Assembly: GCF_036621415.1 (NCBI RefSeq)
Contig: NZ_CP030941.1
Coordinates: 1,796,001 to 1,860,000 of the forward strand
Origin: Nitratireductor thuwali
Lineage (GTDB): Bacteria > Pseudomonadota > Alphaproteobacteria > Rhizobiales > Rhizobiaceae
Direction of reading: 5' to 3'
DNA length: 64,000 nt
Shown here: piece after piece, positions 10,759 through 21,570 of the stretch
Layout: every line of letters starts with the position of its first letter
How positions within the stretch are numbered: the stretch's first letter is position 1
Program-made: the position numbers and the translations under genes
The notes under the pieces: generated by a model
Told to the model about the DNA's origin: nothing
Seen by the model: the letters and a program-made list of their open reading frames with translations, nothing else
The model's database searches: none

Positions 10759-11303
10759 ATGCCGCAGTCAAAGACGTTCATATTCGCCGCCTCGCTCATG
10801 ACGCTCGCGCTGGCGGGCTGTCAGTCCGGGCGGTTGAACCCCATGCAGTCGAGCGCGCCGGCGCCCTTGGCGGCAGCGCCCGCCGGCACGGTGATGTCGA
10901 GCCAATTGCCGCCGCCGGCGCAGGCGACTTCGCCCAGCGAGTTTCCGGAGCCGCCGAGCGACGGCAGTACGGAGATGGCCGCATTGGATCCCGCCGGTCA
11001 GGCTGCGGCCGCCGCCGCAGCGCCCGAGATAACGGCCGGTTCCGTCGCGGGCGTGTGGAGCGTGACCGTAGCGGGCGAGAATTGCCGCGTGGCCACCCCC
11101 AGACGAAATTCGGCCAGGGTTTCCGTGCCGGGCCGCTGCGTTGCCCCGCACCCTTGGACAGTGTCAAATCGTGGAACGTGGCCGGCAACCAGCTGGCCTT
11201 TTACGATGAGAGCGGCCAGGTGCTCGCCAGGCTCTACTCGACCGGGTCGGAGAATTTCAGCGGCCAGACGACGAACGGCCAGCCGATTTCCCTGAGCCGC
11301 TAG
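10759..11303 (+). pseudogene. Omp19-like outer membrane lipoprotein, broken by a 1-nt frameshift
   Basis: Residues 1-114 read in one frame: MPQSKTFIFAASLMTLALAGC gives a lipoprotein signal with the lipobox Cys at 21, then a Pro/Ala-rich linker, then the start of an AprI/Inh-type inhibitor domain (SVAGVWSVTVAGENCRVATP). At the C5 run 11096-11100 the frame is lost. The expected continuation QTKFGQGFRAGPLRCPAPL through ISLSR, ending at the TAG at 11301-11303, is in the next frame. Adding one C restores a 181-residue protein resembling Brucella Omp19, a lipoprotein protease inhibitor. Without correction the first frame runs to 11295 with an unrelated tail. Either a true mutation or a homopolymer error. 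A terminator follows. Confidence 0.85.
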
Positions 11304-11309
11304 AAAGAC

Positions 11310-11334
11310 GGTGCGCCCGTGACACGGGCGCACC
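11310..11334 (+). terminator. hairpin terminator after the omp19-like gene
   Basis: Arms ggtgcgcccgtg (11310-11321) and cacgggcgcacc (11323-11334) are perfectly complementary over 12 bp, with the apex forming the loop, followed by TTTCCGCTTT. It begins seven bases after the omp19-like stop. The U-tract is short, but position and stem strength fit a terminator. Confidence 0.65.
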
Positions 11335-11370
11335 TTTCCGCTTTGCCCATCGCCACCGCCCGGTAATCCC

Positions 11371-12552
11371 ATGTCCCTGCGCGACGGACTAGCAACACAC
11401 CAGACCGTCGCCGAGCGATACGCCCATCTGGTCGAGAGGGGCAAGATCGCTCGCGATCCGGCCCAGGAGGAAATCGCTGCTGCGCTGGACCGCCTGCGCG
11501 AGCGCATCGACGAACGGCGCCTGGCCCGCAAGTCGAGCGCGCTGGGTTGGCTCTTCGCCAAACGGCGCAACCACCGGGCCGGCGTCACCGGCCTCTACAT
11601 TCATGGCGGTGTCGGGCGCGGCAAGACGATGCTCATGGACATGTTCTACGAGATGCTGCCGGTGCGCGGAAAACGCCGCGCCCATTTCAACGATTTCATG
11701 GCCGATGTGCACGACCGCATCGCCAGCCACCGGGCCGCGCTGAAGAACGGCGATACCAAAGAGGCCGATCCGATAGCGCCGGTCGCGGCCGCGCTGGCGC
11801 GGGAAGCGTGGGTCCTGTGCTTCGATGAGTTCTCGGTGACGGACATTGCCGATGCGATGATCCTGTCCCGGCTTTTCCAGGCACTGTTCGCCGAGGGCGT
11901 CGTGCTGGTCGCCACCTCCAATGTCGCGCCCGACGATCTTTATCGGGACGGGCTCAACCGCGGCCTGTTCCTGCCCTTCATCGACATATTGAAACAGCAC
12001 ACGAAAGTGCTGCACCTTGATGAAGGAGCAGACTACCGGCTCGAGAAGCTCAACCGCCTGCCGGTCTATATAACGCCGCTCGGAGCCGAGGCCGACCGGC
12101 TGATGAATGAGGCCTGGGAAGCCATCGCCGCCGGCAAGGCGGCGGAAAGACAGACGATCGCATTGAAGGGGCGGCATATTGAGATACCCATGGCCGCAGG
12201 CTCGGCCGCACGGTTCAGCTTCGATGATCTGTGCCGCCAGCCGCTAGGCGCACGCGACTTCCTTGCCATTGCCAAGCGCTACAAGACGATCTTCATCGAC
12301 GGCATTCCGGTCATGGCGGGCGCCCATCGCAACGAGGTCAAGCGGTTCATCCTGCTGATCGACACGCTCTACGACCAGCGGGTCCGCCTGATCGTCTCCG
12401 CCGAAGCACCCCCGGCGGAACTCTATGCGAGCACGAGAGGCACCGAAGCCTTCGAGTTCGACCGCACGGCGTCGCGCCTCATAGAAATGCAGAGTCGCGA
12501 CTGGCAGCACAAGACGCAAGAGGCCGGAGCTGACGAGACCAGGCAGAAATAG
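11371..12552 (+). CDS. zapE: cell division protein ZapE (AFG1-like ATPase)
   Basis: AFG1/ZapE family P-loop ATPase of 393 residues; in E. coli ZapE acts at the division ring and the mitochondrial AFG1 helps turn over respiratory complexes. Walker A is in GLYIHGGVGRGKTMLMDMFYE; Walker B is VLCFDEFSVTDIADAM; sensor-type VVLVATSNVAPDDLYRDGLNR follows. The C-terminal REEF-type end (TEAFEFDRTASRLIEMQSRDW) is also typical. The gene stands between the omp19 terminator and the mdh promoter region, an arrangement (zapE before mdh) usual in this order. Confidence 0.95.
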   Translation: MSLRDGLATHQTVAERYAHLVERGKIARDPAQEEIAAALDRLRERIDERRLARKSSALGWLFAKRRNHRAGVTGLYIHGGVGRGKTMLMDMFYEMLPVRGKRRAHFNDFMADVHDRIASHRAALKNGDTKEADPIAPVAAALAREAWVLCFDEFSVTDIADAMILSRLFQALFAEGVVLVATSNVAPDDLYRDGLNRGLFLPFIDILKQHTKVLHLDEGADYRLEKLNRLPVYITPLGAEADRLMNEAWEAIAAGKAAERQTIALKGRHIEIPMAAGSAARFSFDDLCRQPLGARDFLAIAKRYKTIFIDGIPVMAGAHRNEVKRFILLIDTLYDQRVRLIVSAEAPPAELYASTRGTEAFEFDRTASRLIEMQSRDWQHKTQEAGADETRQK

Positions 12553-12568
12553 TTGACGTTTACGTAAA
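12553..12568. promoter_or_regulatory. near-palindromic TTGACGT-TT-ACGTAAA motif upstream of mdh
   Basis: TTGACGTTTACGTAAA lies 177 bp before the mdh start and contains the perfect 10-bp palindrome TTTACGTAAA. It differs by one base from TTGACGTWWACGTCAA, which I recall as the operator consensus of LiuR-type MerR regulators. The regulator assignment is from memory and unproven; it partly overlaps the zapE stop region. Confidence 0.35.
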
Positions 12569-12591
12569 TCCGTTCATGTCTAAACGATTGA

Positions 12592-13710
<1,119 letters not shown>

Positions 13711-13724
13711 GACCCCGACGCCCC

Positions 13725-14921
13725 ATGAACATTCACGAGTATCAGGCCAAGCAACTCCTGAAGAGCTACGGCGCGCCCGTGGCCGAGGGCGTTCCGGTCT
13801 TCAAGAAGGAAGAGGCGGAAGCCGCCGCCAGAAAGCTGCCCGGACCGCTCTATGTGGTGAAAAGCCAGATCCACGCCGGCGGACGCGGCAAGGGCAAGTT
13901 CAAGGAACTCGGCCCCGACGCCAAGGGCGGCGTGCGGCTGGCCAAAAGCGTCGAGGAGGTCGTCGCCAATGTCGATGAAATGCTCGGCAACACGCTGGTC
14001 ACCAAGCAGACGGGACCGGAAGGCAAGCAGGTCAACCGCCTTTACATAGAGGACGGCGCCGACATCGACCGCGAACTCTACCTGTCGATCCTGATCGACC
14101 GCACGGTCGGCCGGCCTGCCTTCGTCGTCTCCACCGAGGGCGGCATGGACATCGAGGCGGTCGCCGAGGAGACGCCGGAGAAGATCCTGACGCTCGCCAT
14201 CGACCCGGAAAAGGGCGTCACAGTGGAAGACGTCAGGAAGCTCAATGAGGCGCTGAAGCTGGACGGCGATGCGGCAAGGGACGGCGAAACCCTGTTCCCC
14301 ATCCTCTACAAGGCCTTTGCCGAGAAGGATATGAGCCTTCTTGAGGTCAATCCGCTGATCGTCATGATGGACGGCCGCCTGCGCGTGCTCGACGCCAAGG
14401 TCTCCTTCGACAGCAACGCGCTGTTCCGCCACGAGGACGTTGTTGCCCTGCGCGATACCAGCGAGGAAGACGAGAAGGAGATCGAAGCCTCCAAGCACGA
14501 CCTCGCCTATGTCGCCCTCGACGGCAATATCGGCTGCATGGTCAACGGCGCCGGCCTTGCCATGGCGACCATGGACATCATAAAGCTCTACGGTGCCGAG
14601 CCGGCCAACTTCCTCGATGTCGGCGGCGGCGCTTCCAAGGAGAAGGTGACGGCGGCGTTCAAGATCATCACCGCCGACCCCGCCGTGAAGGGCATCCTGG
14701 TCAATATCTTCGGCGGCATCATGAAGTGCGACGTGATTGCCGAAGGTGTCGTCGCGGCCGTGAGGGAAGTAGGCCTTAAGGTGCCGCTGGTCGTCCGTCT
14801 CGAAGGCACCAATGTCGAACTCGGCAAGAAGATCATCAACGAGTCCGATGTGGACGTCATCGCCGCCGACGATCTCGATGATGCCGCCCGGAAGATCGTC
14901 GCCGCGGTAAAGGGTCGCTGA
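13725..14921 (+). CDS. sucC: succinate-CoA ligase (ADP-forming) beta subunit
   Basis: Beta subunit of succinyl-CoA synthetase, carrying the nucleotide-binding ATP-grasp domain. 398 residues, standard length. It starts [19 protein letters not shown], has [17 protein letters not shown] in the ATP-grasp region, [30 protein letters not shown] and NFLDVGGGA near the C terminus. It is 14 bp after mdh and separated from its partner sucD by a small cupin gene, which is unusual because sucC and sucD are normally adjacent. Confidence 0.97.
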   Translation: MNIHEYQAKQLLKSYGAPVAEGVPVFKKEEAEAAARKLPGPLYVVKSQIHAGGRGKGKFKELGPDAKGGVRLAKSVEEVVANVDEMLGNTLVTKQTGPEGKQVNRLYIEDGADIDRELYLSILIDRTVGRPAFVVSTEGGMDIEAVAEETPEKILTLAIDPEKGVTVEDVRKLNEALKLDGDAARDGETLFPILYKAFAEKDMSLLEVNPLIVMMDGRLRVLDAKVSFDSNALFRHEDVVALRDTSEEDEKEIEASKHDLAYVALDGNIGCMVNGAGLAMATMDIIKLYGAEPANFLDVGGGASKEKVTAAFKIITADPAVKGILVNIFGGIMKCDVIAEGVVAAVREVGLKVPLVVRLEGTNVELGKKIINESDVDVIAADDLDDAARKIVAAVKGR

Positions 14922-14924
14922 GCC

Positions 14925-15296
14925 ATGCCGCCCCGCAAGATCGCTCTTCTGGAAGCCGCCGACCGGCGCATCGAAAAGGTGTTCGATCCCCATATTGCGG
15001 GCGACGTGAACGATTCCCAGGTGAAGATTGCCAAATTCGGGGCGGTCTTCGACTGGCATTCCCACGATGAGGAAGACGAGGCGTTTCTGGTCCTGCGGGG
15101 CCGGATCGCCATCGACTTCCGCGACGGCGTGGTCGAGCTTGGCGAAGGCGAATTCATCGTGGTTCCGAAAACGGTGGAACACCGTCCGCGCGCACTTACG
15201 GAGGAACCGGTCGTTCTGATGTTCGAGCCGGCCACAACCCTCAATACCGGCAATGCCGAAAGCGACCTGACCGTCTCCGATTTGAAGCGATTGTAG
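14925..15296 (+). CDS. small cupin-domain protein between sucC and sucD
   Basis: A 123-residue single-cupin protein. The metal-site motif is seen in [24 protein letters not shown] (two His, Glu spacing as in cupin motif 1), and motif 2 in [18 protein letters not shown]. The substrate is unknown. It starts three bases after the sucC stop and ends eight bases before sucD, so it is co-transcribed with the succinyl-CoA synthetase genes and interrupts the normal pair. A simple metal-dependent enzyme or sensor is the likely role; nothing in the sequence tells which. Confidence 0.88.
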   Translation: MPPRKIALLEAADRRIEKVFDPHIAGDVNDSQVKIAKFGAVFDWHSHDEEDEAFLVLRGRIAIDFRDGVVELGEGEFIVVPKTVEHRPRALTEEPVVLMFEPATTLNTGNAESDLTVSDLKRL

Positions 15297-15304
15297 GAAA
15301 AAGC

Positions 15305-16207
15305 ATGTCCATACTCGTCAACAAAGACACCAAGGTCCTGGTCCAGGGCCTGACCGGCAAGACCGGCACTTTCCACACCGAGCAGGCGCTGGCCTATCAC
15401 GGCACGAAGATGGTCGGCGGCATTCATCCCAAGAAGGGCGGAACCACCTGGCAGGGCCAGGGCGGGGAAGAGCTGCCGATCTTCGCGACCGTCGCCGAGG
15501 GCAAGGAAAAGACCGGGGCCACGGCCTCCGTCGTCTACGTCCCGCCGGCAGGCGCGGCGGCTGCCATCATCGAGGCCATCGAGGCGGAGATACCGCTTAT
15601 CGTGTGCATCACCGAGGGCATCCCGGTGATGGACATGGTCAAGGTGAAGGCCAGGCTGGAAAAATCGAAGTCGCGGCTCCTCGGCCCCAACTGCCCGGGC
15701 GTCCTGACCCCGGACGAATGCAAGATCGGCATCATGCCCGGCAACATCTTCAAGAAGGGCTCCGTCGGCGTCGTCTCGCGTTCCGGCACGCTTACCTATG
15801 AGGCCGTGTTCCAGACCACCAATGCCGGCCTCGGCCAGACGACCGCCGTCGGCATCGGCGGCGACCCGGTAAAGGGTACCGAATTCATCGACGTGCTGGA
15901 GATGTTCCTGGCGGACGACGAAACCAAGTCTATCATCATGATCGGCGAGATCGGCGGATCGGCGGAAGAGGAAGCGGCGCAGTTCCTCAAAGACGAGGCG
16001 AAGAAGGGCCGCAAGAAGCCGATGGCCGGTTTCATCGCCGGCCGCACCGCCCCTCCCGGACGCACCATGGGTCATGCCGGCGCGGTCATTTCCGGCGGCA
16101 AGGGCGGCGCCGAAGACAAGATCGCCGCAATGGAGGAGGCCGGCATCAAGGTGTCGCCCTCCCCGGCACGTCTCGGCACAACGCTCGTGGAAGCGATCAA
16201 GGGCTGA
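15305..16207 (+). CDS. sucD: succinate-CoA ligase (ADP-forming) alpha subunit
   Basis: Alpha subunit of succinyl-CoA synthetase; binds CoA and carries the phosphohistidine. 300 residues. It begins [21 protein letters not shown] with the CoA-binding Rossmann fold, has [44 protein letters not shown], and the active-site His in [14 protein letters not shown]. Its partner sucC lies upstream across the cupin gene. A gap of 134 bp with an imperfect stem-loop separates it from sucA. Confidence 0.97.
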   Translation: MSILVNKDTKVLVQGLTGKTGTFHTEQALAYHGTKMVGGIHPKKGGTTWQGQGGEELPIFATVAEGKEKTGATASVVYVPPAGAAAAIIEAIEAEIPLIVCITEGIPVMDMVKVKARLEKSKSRLLGPNCPGVLTPDECKIGIMPGNIFKKGSVGVVSRSGTLTYEAVFQTTNAGLGQTTAVGIGGDPVKGTEFIDVLEMFLADDETKSIIMIGEIGGSAEEEAAQFLKDEAKKGRKKPMAGFIAGRTAPPGRTMGHAGAVISGGKGGAEDKIAAMEEAGIKVSPSPARLGTTLVEAIKG

Positions 16208-16215
16208 GGAAATGC

Positions 16216-16249
16216 GGAACGCCGGGCCGCGCTTGCGGATTGGCGTTCC
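16216..16249 (+). other. stem-loop in the sucD-sucA spacer
   Basis: ggaacgcc (16216-16223) and ggcgttcc (16242-16249) form an 8-bp stem around an 18-nt loop, 8 bp after the sucD stop. There is no U-tract. It could mark a processing or partial termination point between sucD and sucA; the remaining spacer to 16341 shows nothing else clear. Confidence 0.3.
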
Positions 16250-16341
16250 AGACGGCAATTGATTGAATGACGGCAAAGCCGTCCGCGCCGGCCGGCGTCC
16301 AGGCCGCTTAGCAAGGAGCCGGAGAAAATCCGGAGCTTTAA

Positions 16342-19335
16342 ATGGCACGGCAGAACCAAGCCAACGACGAATTCTCCCTCACTTCCTTCCTTTATGGCGG
16401 CAACGCCGCCTATATCGAGGACCTTTACGCGGCCTTCCAGGAGGACCCCTCGTCGGTGAACGAGGATTGGCGGTCCTATTTCAGCCAACTCAAGGACGAT
16501 GCGGCCGATGTGAGGAAGAATGCGGACGGCGCTTCCTGGAAAAGCAAGAACTGGCCCATTGCCGCCAATGGCGAGCTTGTTTCCGCGCTCGACGGCAATT
16601 GGGAAGGCGTGGAAAAGCACTTCGACGACAAGATCAAGCAGAAGGCCGCACGGGGCGGCGTGGCCCTTTCGGAAGAGCAGGTCCAGCGCGCGGCGCGCGA
16701 ATCCGTCCGCGCCATCATGATGATCCGCGCCTACCGCATGCGCGGCCACCTGCACGCAAATCTCGACCCGCTGGGCCTTGCGAACCCGCTCGAAGACTAC
16801 AACGAGCTGTCGCCGGAAGCCTACGGCTTCACCGCGTCCGATCTCGACCGTCCGATCTTCATCGACAATGTGCTGGGCCTCGAGACGGCGACCGTGCGCC
16901 AGATGCTCGACATCCTCAAGCGCACCTATTGCTCCACCCTCGGTGTGGAATTCATGCATATCTCCAACCCGGAGGAAAAGGCGTGGATCCAGGCGCGTAT
17001 CGAGGGTCCGGACAAGGGCGTCGCCTTCACCGAGAACGGCAAGAAAGCGATCCTCCAGAAGCTCATCGAGGCCGAGGGCTTCGAGCAGTTCATCGACGTG
17101 AAGTACAAGGGAACCAAGCGCTTCGGCCTCGATGGCGGCGAGGCGCTGATCCCCGCGCTCGAACAGATCATCAAGCGTGGCGGCGCCATGGGGCTCAAGG
17201 AGGTCGTGCTCGGCATGGCTCATCGCGGCCGCCTCAACGTGCTTTCCCAGGTCTTGGAAAAGCCGCACCGCGCCATCTTCCATGAGTTCAAGGGCGGCTC
17301 CTTCACGCCCGATGAGGTGGAAGGGTCCGGCGATGTCAAATACCACCTCGGTGCCTCCTCGGACCGCGAGTTCGACGGCAACAAGGTGCACCTGTCGCTG
17401 ACGGCCAACCCCTCGCATCTGGAGATCGTCAACCCGGTGGTCATGGGCAAGGCCCGCGCCAAGCAGGACCAGGTCTTCGGCCGCAAGCGCGAGGAGGTGG
17501 TGCCGCTGCCCGAGCGCGCCAAGGTCATGCCGCTGCTTCTGCACGGCGACGCCGCCTTCGCCGGCCAGGGCGTCGTTGCGGAATGTTTCGGCCTTTCCGG
17601 CCTTCGCGGCCATCGCGTGGGCGGCACCGTGCACTTCATCATCAACAACCAGATCGGCTTCACCACCAATCCGCGCTTCTCCCGCTCCTCGCCCTATCCT
17701 TCTGACGTGGCGAAGATGATCGAGGCTCCGATCTTCCACGTGAACGGCGACGATCCGGAGGCGGTCGTCTATGCCGCCAAGGTGGCGACCGAGTTCCGCA
17801 TGATGTTCCACAAGCCGGTGGTCATCGACATGTTCTGCTACCGGCGCTACGGCCATAATGAAGGCGACGAGCCGGCATTCACCCAGCCGATCATGTACCG
17901 CAAGATCCGCAATCACCCGACCACGGGCGAGATCTATGCGAAGAAGCTGATCGAGGAGGGGCTTGTCACCCAGGAGGAGATCGACCGGATGAAGTCCGGT
18001 TGGCGGGCGCATCTGGAGGCCGAGTTCGAGGCCGGTCAGTCCTATAGGCCGAACAAGGCCGACTGGCTGGACGGCGCCTGGTCGGGCCTCAAGCGGGCCG
18101 ACAACGAAGACGAGCAGCGCCGCGGCAAGACGGCTGTACCTGTCAAGACGCTCAAGGAGATCGGCAGGAAGCTGACGGAAGTCCCCGCCGATTTTGAAGC
18201 GCACCGCACGATCAACCGCTTCCTGGAAAACCGGAAGAAGATGATCGAGTCCGGCGAGGGCATCGACTGGGCGACCGCCGAAGCGCTGGCCTTCGGCTCC
18301 ATCCTCATGGACGGTAACCCTGTCCGCCTGTCCGGGCAGGATTCCGAGCGCGGCACGTTTTCGCAGCGCCATTCGGTTCTGTACGACCAGAATAACGAGA
18401 ACCGCTTCATTCCGCTCAATCATCTCGGACCGCAGCAGGCCTACTACGAAGTCATCAATTCGATGTTGTCGGAAGAGGCAGTGCTTGGTTTCGAATACGG
18501 TTTTTCGCTGGCCGAGCCACGGGCGCTGACGCTTTGGGAAGCCCAGTTCGGCGACTTCGCCAACGGGGCGCAGGTGATCTTCGACCAGTTCATCTCGTCG
18601 GGCGAGCGCAAATGGCTGCGCATGTCGGGCCTCGTCTGCCTGTTGCCGCACGGCTACGAAGGACAGGGTCCCGAGCACTCTTCGGCACGGCTGGAGCGAT
18701 GGCTGCAGATGTGCGCCGAGGACAACATGCAAGTCGCCAACTGCACGACGCCGGCGAATTACTTCCACATACTGCGCCGGCAGCTCAAGCGCGATTTCCG
18801 CAAGCCGCTCATCCTGATGACGCCGAAATCGCTGCTGCGCCACAAGCGTGCGGTGTCCACCCTGTCGGAAATGTCGGGCGAAAGCTCCTTTCACCGGCTG
18901 CTCTGGGACGACGCGCAATATCTGAGCGACGACCAGCCCATCAAGCTGGTCAAGGACTCCAAGATGCGCCGCGTCGTCATGTGCTCGGGCAAGGTCTATT
19001 ACGACCTCTACGAGGAACGCGAGAAGCGCGGCATCGACGATATCTACCTGCTGCGTGTCGAGCAGCTCTACCCGTTCCCGGCCAAGGCGCTGATCACCGA
19101 ATTGTCGCGCTTCCGCAATGCGGAGATGGTCTGGTGCCAGGAAGAGCCGAAGAACATGGGTGCGTGGTCCTTCATCGACCCCTATCTCGAATGGGTGCTG
19201 CAGCACATAGATGCCAAGCACAAGCGGGTGCGCTACACCGGCCGTCCGGCCTCCGCCTCGCCTGCGACTGGCCTTATGTCGAAGCACCTGGAACAGCTCG
19301 CCGCCTTCCTGGAAGACGCGCTGGGCGGCGAATAG
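16342..19335 (+). CDS. sucA: 2-oxoglutarate dehydrogenase E1 component
   Basis: Thiamine diphosphate-dependent decarboxylase of the 2-oxoglutarate dehydrogenase complex. 997 residues, normal for the order. The N-terminal tail motif SFLYGGNAAYIEDLYAAFQ, the TPP region GMAHRGRLNVL and HVNGDDPEAVVYAAKVATEFR, and YRRYGHNEGDEPAFTQP are present, followed by the transketolase-like pyrimidine-binding region (LGFEYGFSLAEPRALTLWEAQFGDF) and a C-terminal domain with VEQLYPFP. It is followed after 29 bp by sucB. Confidence 0.98.
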   Translation: MARQNQANDEFSLTSFLYGGNAAYIEDLYAAFQEDPSSVNEDWRSYFSQLKDDAADVRKNADGASWKSKNWPIAANGELVSALDGNWEGVEKHFDDKIKQKAARGGVALSEEQVQRAARESVRAIMMIRAYRMRGHLHANLDPLGLANPLEDYNELSPEAYGFTASDLDRPIFIDNVLGLETATVRQMLDILKRTYCSTLGVEFMHISNPEEKAWIQARIEGPDKGVAFTENGKKAILQKLIEAEGFEQFIDVKYKGTKRFGLDGGEALIPALEQIIKRGGAMGLKEVVLGMAHRGRLNVLSQVLEKPHRAIFHEFKGGSFTPDEVEGSGDVKYHLGASSDREFDGNKVHLSLTANPSHLEIVNPVVMGKARAKQDQVFGRKREEVVPLPERAKVMPLLLHGDAAFAGQGVVAECFGLSGLRGHRVGGTVHFIINNQIGFTTNPRFSRSSPYPSDVAKMIEAPIFHVNGDDPEAVVYAAKVATEFRMMFHKPVVIDMFCYRRYGHNEGDEPAFTQPIMYRKIRNHPTTGEIYAKKLIEEGLVTQEEIDRMKSGWRAHLEAEFEAGQSYRPNKADWLDGAWSGLKRADNEDEQRRGKTAVPVKTLKEIGRKLTEVPADFEAHRTINRFLENRKKMIESGEGIDWATAEALAFGSILMDGNPVRLSGQDSERGTFSQRHSVLYDQNNENRFIPLNHLGPQQAYYEVINSMLSEEAVLGFEYGFSLAEPRALTLWEAQFGDFANGAQVIFDQFISSGERKWLRMSGLVCLLPHGYEGQGPEHSSARLERWLQMCAEDNMQVANCTTPANYFHILRRQLKRDFRKPLILMTPKSLLRHKRAVSTLSEMSGESSFHRLLWDDAQYLSDDQPIKLVKDSKMRRVVMCSGKVYYDLYEEREKRGIDDIYLLRVEQLYPFPAKALITELSRFRNAEMVWCQEEPKNMGAWSFIDPYLEWVLQHIDAKHKRVRYTGRPASASPATGLMSKHLEQLAAFLEDALGGE

Positions 19336-19364
19336 TCTGAACAGAACCAACGGAAACGAGACCC

Positions 19365-20981
19365 ATGGCTACCGAAATCCGCGTTCCCACTCTGGGAGAA
19401 TCCGTCACCGAGGCAACCATCGGCCGCTGGTTCAAGAAGAAGGGCGAGGCGATTGCCGTCGACGAGCCTGTGGTCGAGCTTGAAACCGACAAGGTCACCA
19501 TAGAGGTCCCCGCGTCTGCTGCCGGCACGCTGGAGGAGATATCCGCCGAGGAGGGCGCCACCGTCGAAGTCGGCGCCCTTTTAGGCATGATCGGCGAAGG
19601 CAACGGCGAAGCCGTGTCTGCCAAAAGCGGCAAGTCAGCCGCCAAGGAAGAAAAGACCGAGCCAGCCGACGAGGGCGAGGGCAACGGCAAGGCGCCCGGC
19701 GGCAAGCTCGTCGACGTCAACGTGCCGTCTGCGGGCGAATCGGTGACCGAGGCCCAGGTCGGCGAGGTTTACAAGAAGGTGGGCGACACGGTTAAGGCCG
19801 ACGAAGCGATCCTAGAGCTTGAGACCGACAAGGCGGCTCAGGAAGTCATGGCGCCGGTCGCCGGCGTGATCCGCGAACTGGCCGTCGAAAGCGGCGACGA
19901 GGTGAAGGTCGGTGCGCTGCTGGCCCGTATAGAAGAAGGCGCGTCCGCGGGTGCCGGGAAGAAGGAAGCGAAAGCAGCCGCGAAGCAGGAGGAAAAGCAG
20001 GAGGCTCGCGTCGGCGAGGCTGCATCCACCGCATCGCGCGATGTCCGCCATGGCGGCGGCGGCGGAGAATCAGCCCGCCCGCCCGCGCCCGCCGCGGCCA
20101 AGCTGATGGAAGAACACGGCCTGAAGGAATCCGAGATCGCCGGCTCCGGCAAGGAAGGGCAGGTACTCAAGGGAGACGTCCTGGCGGCGATAGAGCGAGG
20201 CAAGGATGCCGGGCGTGGCGCACCGAGCGAGCCGGCCGAGAAGCCGAAGGTTGCCCGCGCGCCCTCCACCGGCGACGATGAGGCACGCGAGGAACGGGTG
20301 AAGATGACCCGTCTGCGCCAAACCATCGCCCGCCGTCTTAAGGAGGCTCAGGAAGCAGCCGCCATGCTGACCACCTTCAACGAGGTGGACATGACGGCGG
20401 TGATGGAGCTGCGCAAGAAGTACAAGGACCTGTTCGAGAAGAAGCATGGCGTGAAGCTTGGCTTCATGGGCTTTTTCTCCAAGGCCGTCTGCCACGCCCT
20501 GCACGAGATCCCGGCCGTCAATGCCGAGATCGACGGCACAGATATCATCTACAAGAACTACTGCCACATCGGCGTGGCCGTCGGCACCGACAAGGGCCTT
20601 GTCGTGCCGGTGGTGCGCGACGCGGACCGGATGACGATCGCCGAGATCGAGAAGGAGATCGGTCGCCTGGGCGCGGCGGCCCGTGATGGCAAGCTGTCGC
20701 TGGCCGAGATGCAGGGCGGCACCTTCACCATCTCCAATGGCGGCGTCTATGGCTCGCTCATGTCGACGCCGATCCTCAACGCCCCGCAGTCGGGCATCCT
20801 CGGCATGCACAAGATCCAGGAGCGGCCGATGGTCGTCGGCGGGCAGGTCGTCGTCCGCCCGATGATGTATCTGGCGCTCTCCTACGATCACCGCATCGTC
20901 GACGGCAAGGAGGCCGTGACCTTCCTGGTGCGGGTGAAGGAAGTGCTGGAAGATCCCGAGCGTCTGGTGCTCGACCTTTAG
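19365..20981 (+). CDS. sucB: dihydrolipoyl succinyltransferase (E2) with two lipoyl domains
   Basis: Core E2 of the 2-oxoglutarate dehydrogenase complex. 538 residues, longer than the roughly 400-420 of single-lipoyl SucB. Two lipoyl domains are seen: residues 1-77 with the lipoylated Lys at 43 ([10 protein letters not shown]) and about 113-192 with Lys 156 ([10 protein letters not shown]), separated by an Ala/Glu/Lys linker. The peripheral subunit-binding domain is at about 237-275, and the catalytic domain from about 305 ends with [14 protein letters not shown]. The two lipoyl domains are similar but not identical, pointing to an old duplication or domain gain. Downstream are two small genes before lpd. 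Confidence 0.96.
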   Translation: MATEIRVPTLGESVTEATIGRWFKKKGEAIAVDEPVVELETDKVTIEVPASAAGTLEEISAEEGATVEVGALLGMIGEGNGEAVSAKSGKSAAKEEKTEPADEGEGNGKAPGGKLVDVNVPSAGESVTEAQVGEVYKKVGDTVKADEAILELETDKAAQEVMAPVAGVIRELAVESGDEVKVGALLARIEEGASAGAGKKEAKAAAKQEEKQEARVGEAASTASRDVRHGGGGGESARPPAPAAAKLMEEHGLKESEIAGSGKEGQVLKGDVLAAIERGKDAGRGAPSEPAEKPKVARAPSTGDDEAREERVKMTRLRQTIARRLKEAQEAAAMLTTFNEVDMTAVMELRKKYKDLFEKKHGVKLGFMGFFSKAVCHALHEIPAVNAEIDGTDIIYKNYCHIGVAVGTDKGLVVPVVRDADRMTIAEIEKEIGRLGAAARDGKLSLAEMQGGTFTISNGGVYGSLMSTPILNAPQSGILGMHKIQERPMVVGGQVVVRPMMYLALSYDHRIVDGKEAVTFLVRVKEVLEDPERLVLDL

Positions 20982-21008
20982 GAAGATGAAACCGGCGGCA
21001 GGCGCGTA

Positions 21009-21500
21009 ATGCGGATGACACGGACATTGTTGGCCGTACCTGTCTTCCTCAGCCTGATGAACGCTGCCGGCGCCGCCTGCCCGCAGGCCTTGGCAGTCTA
21101 TGATGAAGTCGGCGGCCGAACGGCCATCGACTTCATCCCCAATATGGACATGGTCGCCGCCAGCAACACCTTTCGTCTGATCCTTCCCGATGCCGCTCCC
21201 ATCCAAGGCCACGTGGAATGGCAATCCGGCGGCGGACGACCGGATGGCTTGTTGCTCAAGGACTGCCCTACAGGCGACGCGACCGGCGAGGAGCTCGCCG
21301 CATGCACCTTATGGCGCGGTGTGGTCTATGCAATCGACGATGAGGGAGCGGTCGGGCTGCTTCCCGGCGCCCGGGAGGATGCGGCGCAGCGGTTGATCAT
21401 GACGGACTTGAGCCGGGCGCTGCATTTCAGCACACTCAACGATGGCGAGGCGGCCCTCCCCAGCTTCGATGTCTACGAAATCTCCGGGTGCCAGGAATAA
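21009..21500 (+). CDS. secreted hypothetical protein
   Basis: A 163-residue protein that I do not recognise. It opens with a Sec signal peptide (MRMTRTLLAVPVFLSLMNAAGAACPQ, cleavage probably after AGA), so the mature protein is periplasmic and begins near a Cys. Further Cys residues occur in KDCPTGD, AACTLW and the C-terminal SGCQE, so disulfides are likely. There are no membrane spans and no domain motif visible. It lies 28 bp after sucB and before a LysE-type exporter, all in one direction with lpd. Confidence 0.75.
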   Translation: MRMTRTLLAVPVFLSLMNAAGAACPQALAVYDEVGGRTAIDFIPNMDMVAASNTFRLILPDAAPIQGHVEWQSGGGRPDGLLLKDCPTGDATGEELAACTLWRGVVYAIDDEGAVGLLPGAREDAAQRLIMTDLSRALHFSTLNDGEAALPSFDVYEISGCQE

Positions 21501-21570
21501 TCGATGTTGCCTGTAAACCAGTGTTGGAAGAGATGTTCAGCCATATGAATTGCAAACCGGCGAGGCGGAA

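Noticed and set aside
11101..11295. C-terminal tail PRRNSARVSVPGR... of the uncorrected Omp19 frame as a new domain
   Set aside because: The alternative frame over the same bases encodes the conserved family C terminus, so the tail is a frameshift product.
16072..19350. 1092-codon open frame opposite sucA
   Set aside because: sucA on the plus strand has all family motifs over its whole length; the opposite frame is a by-product of high GC and codon bias and has no recognisable domain.
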